Assembly: GCA_002393195.1 (NCBI GenBank)
Contig: DGIK01000157.1
Location: 1,483 to 11,676, forward strand
From: Bacteroidales bacterium UBA3824
GTDB taxonomy: Bacteria; Bacteroidota; Bacteroidia; Bacteroidales; UBA3824
Reading direction: 5' to 3'
DNA length: 10,194 nt
The notes under the pieces are model-generated. The model was not told the DNA's origin. It made no database searches and saw nothing but the letters and a program-made list of their open reading frames with translations. A program made the translations under genes and the position numbers. This document shows positions 7,067 to 10,194 of the stretch, one piece after another. Each line of letters starts with the position of its first letter. Positions within the stretch are counted from its first letter, which is position 1.

Positions 7067-7097
7067 CAAATATACATCAAAATAGTGATTAAACAAA
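7067..7097 (-). promoter_or_regulatory. Predicted Bacteroidota promoter for MNT-HEPN
   Basis: Read on the minus strand, TTTG (7097-7094), 19 nt, then TATATTTG (7074-7067). This is an exact fit to the Bacteroidota primary sigma factor consensus TTTG-N19-TAnnTTTG. Transcription should start near 7060, about 28 nt before the MNT start codon. Confidence 0.75.
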
Positions 7098-7143
7098 ATA
7101 ATCTATCCCTTTTAACACACCCCTCAAATTTTTTTGCATTTTC

Positions 7144-7182
7144 ATCAACAATCTGTCATTCAGACATTTACTATGTTGATAA
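7144..7182. repeat. Nested inverted repeat containing a DnaA-box-like sequence
   Basis: ATCAACA (7144-7150) and TGTTGAT (7174-7180) are perfect inverted copies 23 nt apart. Between them TCTG (7152-7155) and CAGA (7161-7164) form an inner pair. The right arm extended to 7182 reads TTATCAACA on the minus strand, one base from the DnaA-box consensus TTATCCACA. One near-match in AT-rich DNA may be chance. Confidence 0.45.
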
Positions 7183-7197
7183 CCGCTGTATCTTACA

Positions 7198-7235
7198 TTT
7201 TTCACGTTAAGGCAACATAAAATTTCCGTGAAACA
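7198..7235. promoter_or_regulatory. Two parS-like half-sites in inverted orientation upstream of parA
   Basis: The parS consensus is TGTTTCACGTGAAACA. The left site TTTTTCACGT (7198-7207) matches its first ten bases at nine positions, and the right site CGTGAAACA (7227-7235) matches its last nine exactly. The arms TTTCACG (7200-7206) and CGTGAAA (7227-7233) are perfect inverted copies separated by 20 nt. Each half is what one ParB helix-turn-helix would recognise, but the intact palindrome is split. The pair ends about 25 bp upstream of the parA -7 box, so it could serve in autoregulation. It may also be coincidence. Confidence 0.4.
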
Positions 7236-7260
7236 ATGCAAGTTTTTCGCAAAATGTTAT

Positions 7261-7268
7261 TACCTTTG
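7261..7268 (+). promoter_or_regulatory. Predicted -7 promoter box for parA
   Basis: TACCTTTG fits the Bacteroidota TAnnTTTG box and lies 65 nt before the parA start. No TTTG is found at the expected -33 distance (around 7238-7241), so the promoter may be weak or depend on a regulator. Confidence 0.6.
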
Positions 7269-7333
7269 TACGCTGAAAGAATCATTGTAGGATTCGGGCG
7301 CAATATGATTAGAAATACATTATACTAAATAAT

Positions 7334-8116
7334 ATGTCAAGAGTATTTGCAATAGCCAACCAAAAAGGTGGAGTTGGCAAGACTACAACATCCATCAACC
7401 TCGGCGCGTCGCTCGCGATATTGGAAAAGAAGATATTGCTCATCGACGCCGATCCGCAGGCCAACTGTACTTCCGGCCTTGGATTTGAGTTGAAGTCCAT
7501 CGAAAAGAGCATCTACGACGCCCTCACCGACGACGTGGAACCCAAGGACATCATTCTCAAAACCGGCACCGACGGCCTCGACATCGTTCCATCGCACATC
7601 GACCTCGTGGGTGCGGAGATTGAACTCCTTAACGTAGAATCGCGCGAGTACAGGCTCAAATCGTTCATCTCCAAGGTGCGCGATATGTACGACTACATCA
7701 TCATCGACTGTTCGCCGTCGTTGGGTCTTCTCACCGTCAACGCCCTCACCGCAGCCGACGCTGTCATCATTCCCGTGCAGTGCGAATACTTTGCGCTCGA
7801 AGGTCTTGGCAAACTCCTCAACACCGTCAAGATGATTCAGGCAAGGCTCAATCCCGACCTCCAAACCGAAGGATTCCTCCTCACGATGTACGACAGCCGC
7901 CTCCGCCTCTCCAACCAAGTGGTGGACCAGGTGCGCCAACACTTCCAAGATATGGTGTTCAAGACATTGATATTGAGGAATATCCGTCTCTCAGAGGCTC
8001 CGTCTTACGGCAAGCCTGTAATTGAGTACGACGCCACATCGAGCGGCGCGGTCAATTATCTCAACCTCGCCAAAGAAATCCTCGAAAAGGACGCTGCACT
8101 CGCTAAGAAAAATTAG
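7334..8116 (+). CDS. parA: Chromosome-partitioning ATPase ParA (Soj family)
   Basis: This encodes 260 aa, the usual size for chromosomal Soj-type ParA without an N-terminal DNA-binding domain. The deviant Walker A motif KGGVGKTT is at 11-18, with the signature Lys12 that acts across the dimer. IDADPQ (37-42) and the Walker B segment IIIDCSPSLG (122-131) follow, then EAPSYGKPV (221-229), which is typical of the family. ParA binds non-specific DNA as an ATP dimer. ParB bound around parS triggers its ATP hydrolysis, which moves or separates newly copied origin regions. parB lies 114 nt downstream and a DUF5683 gene follows, the usual Bacteroidota order. No catalytic residue appears to be missing. 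The ATG at 7334 gives the expected N-terminus directly before the Walker A motif. The stop codon lies within a 14-bp direct repeat that fills the spacer to parB. Confidence 0.96.
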   Translation: MSRVFAIANQKGGVGKTTTSINLGASLAILEKKILLIDADPQANCTSGLGFELKSIEKSIYDALTDDVEPKDIILKTGTDGLDIVPSHIDLVGAEIELLNVESREYRLKSFISKVRDMYDYIIIDCSPSLGLLTVNALTAADAVIIPVQCEYFALEGLGKLLNTVKMIQARLNPDLQTEGFLLTMYDSRLRLSNQVVDQVRQHFQDMVFKTLILRNIRLSEAPSYGKPVIEYDATSSGAVNYLNLAKEILEKDAALAKKN

Positions 8117-8215
8117 AAATTGAAAATTAGAAATTGAAAATTGAAATCTTTAATCTTTCAACTTTCAATTTTCAACTTTCAACTTTCAACTATCAACATT
8201 AAACTATCAACTTTT
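8113..8215. repeat. AT-rich direct and inverted repeats in the parA-parB spacer
   Basis: TTAGAAATTGAAAA occurs twice in tandem (8113-8126, 8127-8140), the first copy including the parA stop. TTGAAAATTGAAA (8134-8146) is the perfect inverted copy of TTTCAATTTTCAA (8163-8175), giving a 13-bp A/T-rich stem with a 16-nt loop. To the right, TTTCAAC and TATCAAC recur in a run of short repeats up to 8215. No -7 box is seen before parB, so it is probably read through from parA. Whether the hairpin tunes the parA:parB ratio is unknown. Confidence 0.75.
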
Positions 8216-8230
8216 TAATCTTATAGACCA

Positions 8231-9196
8231 ATGGCAAAAGCAAAGATAGGCGGTCTCAACAGGGGTTTGGACTTCCTTATTCAGGACAACAAGACTTTTG
8301 AGAACAACCAACCCGAGGAAGTGGTCAATACGGGCAGCATTGCTCTGATTGCCCTCGACCTCATCGTGCCAAATCCGACGCAGCCCCGCACGGATTTTGA
8401 CGAAAACGCCATCAACGAACTTGCCGAGTCTATCAAGACGTTGGGAATCATTCAGCCGCTCACTCTGAGAAAGAAGGACGACAAGTACGAAATCATTTCG
8501 GGCGAGCGGCGTTACCGTGCGTCCAAGATTGCGGGGCTTTCGGAAGTGCCAGCGTACATCACCGAGGCTGACGACAGTGTGGCGTTGCAGATGGCTCTCG
8601 TGGAGAATATTCAGCGCGAAGACCTCAATTCTATTGAAGTTGCCATCACCTACAACCGCCTTATCGAGGAGTGCCACCTCACGCAGGAGGAACTCAGCAC
8701 GAGGCTCGGCAAGGGGCGCAGCACCATCGCAAATTCACTCCGCCTTCTCCGTCTGCCCGACCAAATGCAGGCGGCTCTCCGCAACAAGGTAATCACTGAG
8801 GGTCAGATACGTCCTCTCATCAGCCTTGACGACCCCGACCTCCAGCTCGACCTCTTCCAAAAGGTCTTGAACTACGGACTGTCGGCGCGTCAGGTGGAGA
8901 TGTTGGTGAAAGACCCCGACGGATACATCTTTGAACTCGAACAGAAGGCTCAGGACGAGGAGAACGGCGAACCCGCCGCCGAAGATAACCAAGACGACAA
9001 GAAACTGATGGTGAAGGCAGCCCGCCCAAAACTCTCCGACGAACAGAAGCAACTCAAAAAGTCTTTCACAAAGAAATTCAATGTGCCGGTCGATCTAAAA
9101 CTCGACAGCAAAGGCATTTACAAACTCACTTTCAACCTCAAATCTCCCGAAGATTACGAGAAGATTGTGGGAATCCTCAACAACATTCAATTATAA
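8231..9196 (+). CDS. parB: Chromosome-partitioning protein ParB (Spo0J family)
   Basis: This encodes 321 aa. The N-terminal LNRGLDFLI (9-17) corresponds to the ParA-stimulating LGRGLxALL motif, with Arg11 likely the key residue. The ParB/Srx domain follows: IVPNPTQPRTDF (45-56), GERRYRA (91-97), which binds CTP, and ENIQREDL (125-132). A helix-turn-helix for parS is at about 150-173 (LTQEELSTRLGKGRSTIANSLRLL in part). A linker rich in Asp, Glu and Asn (about 240-257) leads to the C-terminal dimer domain (258-321). ParB loads on parS as a CTP-dependent sliding clamp and activates ParA. All diagnostic motifs are present, so it should be functional. It is 114 nt downstream of parA. No perfect parS is present in this window; only split half-sites upstream of parA were found. 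Confidence 0.96.
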   Translation: MAKAKIGGLNRGLDFLIQDNKTFENNQPEEVVNTGSIALIALDLIVPNPTQPRTDFDENAINELAESIKTLGIIQPLTLRKKDDKYEIISGERRYRASKIAGLSEVPAYITEADDSVALQMALVENIQREDLNSIEVAITYNRLIEECHLTQEELSTRLGKGRSTIANSLRLLRLPDQMQAALRNKVITEGQIRPLISLDDPDLQLDLFQKVLNYGLSARQVEMLVKDPDGYIFELEQKAQDEENGEPAAEDNQDDKKLMVKAARPKLSDEQKQLKKSFTKKFNVPVDLKLDSKGIYKLTFNLKSPEDYEKIVGILNNIQL

Positions 9197-9205
9197 TTGA
9201 GCCGT

Positions 9206-9922
9206 ATGACCGCCCAAAAGATATTTCTGACCGCCTTTTTGTTTATCTTGACGGCAATGTCGCACGTAGCCTCGGCGCAGGAGCCCGACGCGGAGACGCC
9301 CGACCTCGACGACCCTGCCGTGCAGCAAGGATACCGTGAAGGCAGAGTCGATACGATGCCGCCGCGCATCAGTTTTGACGAGGGCGAGAATTACGATTTG
9401 GTCAACGACAGCACCCTCACCGCCGAGGAAGATTCTGTGAAGGAAATCACCAAAAATCCCAAACTTGCCGGTTGGCTTTCGTGTGCCTTGCCGGGTGCGG
9501 GGCAGGTTTATAACGGTCAATATTGGAAAGTGCCGATTATTTATGGCGGCATTGGCACGTTGGTATATGTGTCGCAGTTTTATAATGTCCGTTACAAACA
9601 ATTGAAAAACGACGAGCATTACCTCCTCGCGATGCAAGCCGGCGATTCTACCTACAATGGGCATAGTTTTTATGGATTGACTACAGAAAACGACATTGTG
9701 CGTTATATGCGCAAGTATCGCCGTTACAGGGATTTGTGTTATCTTGGTATGTTTCTTGTCTATATGATGAACATATTTGACGCTGTGGTCGATGCGCATT
9801 TGTACGATTACAACGTTACCGACGACCTTGCACTGCGTGTAGAGCCATATGCCACCGAGCCAAAATTCAGTTTTGAAACCAAGCCGGTATTTGGTGCGCG
9901 CATTGTATTGACATTTAGATAA
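9206..9922 (+). CDS. DUF5683 family membrane protein
   Basis: The ATG at 9206 is used, 9 nt after the parB stop; an in-frame TTG at 9197 adds nothing to the signal peptide. The protein is 238 aa. Residues 1-24 form a signal peptide ending A-S-A before Gln25, followed by an acidic linker (about 25-80). The hallmark of the family is at 83-115, beginning KNPKLAGWLSCALPGAGQ and running on through VYNGQYWKVPIIYGG. Hydrophobic stretches at about 108-126 and 167-189 may be membrane segments. DUF5683 proteins are found next to parB in many Bacteroidota, but their function is not known. The conserved place suggests a link to chromosome segregation or simply a conserved operon. With the signal peptide removed, the body would lie in or across the envelope, so direct contact with cytoplasmic ParB is uncertain. 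Confidence 0.88.
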   Translation: MTAQKIFLTAFLFILTAMSHVASAQEPDAETPDLDDPAVQQGYREGRVDTMPPRISFDEGENYDLVNDSTLTAEEDSVKEITKNPKLAGWLSCALPGAGQVYNGQYWKVPIIYGGIGTLVYVSQFYNVRYKQLKNDEHYLLAMQAGDSTYNGHSFYGLTTENDIVRYMRKYRRYRDLCYLGMFLVYMMNIFDAVVDAHLYDYNVTDDLALRVEPYATEPKFSFETKPVFGARIVLTFR

Positions 9923-9949
9923 AAAAAGAATGTCCTTTCGGACATTCTT
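9921..9949 (-). terminator. Intrinsic-terminator-like hairpin with U-tract on the minus strand
   Basis: AAGAATGTCC (9926-9935), loop TTTC, GGACATTCTT (9940-9949) form a perfect 10-bp stem. The seven A bases at 9921-9927 become a U-run after the hairpin on the minus strand, the form of an intrinsic terminator for transcription entering from the right. On the + strand the stem ends the parAB-DUF5683 unit but lacks a U-run, so termination in that direction is weaker. It starts inside the DUF5683 stop codon. Confidence 0.7.
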
Positions 9950-9973
9950 CAAGACGGGGTGTCCTGACGGACA

Positions 9974-10066
9974 GAAATTTTACAAATCTATACAAATCTT
10001 TCAAAATCTTTTAGGATTTGTAAAGAATTTAAGATTTGTATGATTTGAAAAGATTTGTAAGATTTC
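9974..10066. repeat. Long interrupted hairpin of ACAAATCT / AGATTTGT repeats
   Basis: GAAATTTTACAAATCT (9974-9989) pairs with AGATTTGTAAGATTTC (10051-10066) over 16 bp with one G-U pair. Directly inside, ATACAAATCTT (9990-10000) pairs perfectly with AAGATTTGTAT (10031-10041), leaving a 9-nt bulge on the right side. The whole 93-nt element could fold into one A/U-rich hairpin. In the second unit the left arm (10172 onward) has C where the first has T, which would turn the G-U pair into a G-C pair. Confidence 0.75.
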
Positions 10067-10109
10067 TCGCGCAGCGACCCAAACAATATCGCGGAGCGAT
10101 AAACATTGT
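10067..10109. repeat. GCGA-type mini-palindromes inside the array
   Basis: TCGC-GCA-GCGA (10067-10077) and ATCGC-GGA-GCGAT (10088-10100) are short perfect stems with 3-nt loops. The second is nested in an outer pair, ACAAT (10083-10087) with ATTGT (10105-10109). A further AGCGAT follows at 10112. Confidence 0.65.
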
Positions 10110-10116
10110 GTAGCGA

Positions 10117-10152
10117 TTTACAAAGAATGTCCTTGCGAACATTCTTTGTAAA
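10117..10152. repeat. Perfect 14-bp hairpin opening the second repeat unit
   Basis: TTTACAAAGAATGT (10117-10130), an 8-nt loop, and ACATTCTTTGTAAA (10139-10152) form a perfect 14-bp stem. It corresponds to the hairpin at 9926-9949 in the first unit, with a longer outer stem and one mismatch in the inner GTCC/GGAC part. It has no U-run on either side, so it is unlikely to be a standard terminator. Confidence 0.75.
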
Positions 10153-10194
10153 CTGGGTGTCCTTACGGACAGAAATCTTACAAATCTATACAAA

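Larger units (their letters stand above)
7033..7333. other. Divergent intergenic region between MNT-HEPN and parA
   Basis: This 301-bp AT-rich region has no convincing gene. From left to right it holds the palindrome and promoter of the MNT-HEPN operon, an unexplained stretch (7098-7143), an inverted repeat (7144-7180), two parS-like half-sites (7198-7235), and a -7 box for parA (7261-7268). A leader of about 60 nt precedes the parA ATG at 7334 and has no evident structure. Confidence 0.7.
9926..10194. repeat. Palindrome-rich array with a ~198-bp direct repeat, cut by window end
   Basis: This stretch holds no gene. The run AGAATGTCC recurs at 9927 and 10124, and the TGTCC-4 nt-GGACA hairpin recurs at 9960-9973 and 10158-10171, giving a period of 197-198 bp. 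After each hairpin comes GAAAT(T/C)TTACAAATCTATACAAA (from 9974 and 10172). One full unit and about 70 bp of a second are visible. Each unit contains several hairpins, given as separate entries. No spacers of the CRISPR kind and no transposase are present. Confidence 0.85.

Noticed and set aside
7033..7080. Longer MNT protein starting at 7080
   Set aside because: The start would lie upstream of the predicted transcription start and cover the -7 box and palindrome; the shorter form has the normal family length.
7305..7328. Seven-codon leader frame (MIRNTLY) just before parA
   Set aside because: It is too short to support, with no attenuator structure; open triplets like this are expected by chance in AT-rich leaders.
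7337..7948. 203-aa open frame on the minus strand
   Set aside because: It is antisense to the certain parA gene and has no recognisable motif.
9191..9952. 253-aa open frame on the minus strand
   Set aside because: It is antisense to the DUF5683 gene, and its 5' end lies in the terminator hairpin.
9926..10194. CRISPR array
   Set aside because: The repeat period is about 198 bp and the sequence between repeats is itself palindromic and repeated, with no unique spacers and no cas genes.
9923..10194. tRNA, rRNA or known riboswitch
   Set aside because: No cloverleaf, anticodon arm, conserved rRNA segment or recognisable aptamer could be found among the hairpins.

Overview
The window looks like chromosomal DNA of a member of the Bacteroidota, probably Bacteroidales. 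The evidence is Bacteroidota-type promoters (TAnnTTTG -7 boxes), absence of clear Shine-Dalgarno sequences, lipoproteins with acidic residues after the lipid cysteine, a lipoprotein C-terminal module common in Prevotella/Bacteroides-type genomes, and the parA-parB-DUF5683 gene order. No tRNA, rRNA, transposase, phage gene or CRISPR array is visible.

Left block (1-4200, + strand): a tightly packed run of four genes with 10-13 nt gaps. It holds the C-terminal end of a SpoIIE/PP2C-type serine phosphatase (cut by the window edge), a secreted protein with a TPR-like N-terminal part and a predicted outer-membrane barrel, a lipoprotein with propeller-like repeats, and a second lipoprotein with an N-terminal fimbrillin-like region and a C-terminal Bacteroidota surface module. 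They look co-transcribed and point to a signalling phosphatase linked to cell-envelope or surface proteins.

Middle block (4201-6320): three 32-bp tandem repeats, each able to form a hairpin, lead straight into a -7 promoter box for an AAA-type ATPase with a DUF4143 C-terminus. A small outer-membrane beta-barrel gene follows 15 nt later. A GC-rich inverted repeat lies between this gene and the convergent gene that follows it.

Toxin-antitoxin block (6321-7097, - strand): a minimal nucleotidyltransferase (MNT) gene overlaps a HEPN-domain gene by 11 nt. The pair has its own near-consensus promoter and an 18-bp near-palindrome just downstream of it that could be an operator.

Right block (7098-9922, + strand): a 301-bp divergent intergenic region carries two parS-like half-sites as an inverted repeat upstream of the parA promoter. 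Then come parA (soj), an AT-rich repeat spacer, parB (spo0J/noc-like), and a DUF5683 membrane protein. ParA and ParB segregate the chromosome origin region.

Right end (9923-10194): no gene. It is filled with nested palindromes arranged as a roughly 198-bp direct repeat, of which one full unit and the start of a second are visible. This repeat array and the parA-upstream half-sites are the least explained parts of the window.
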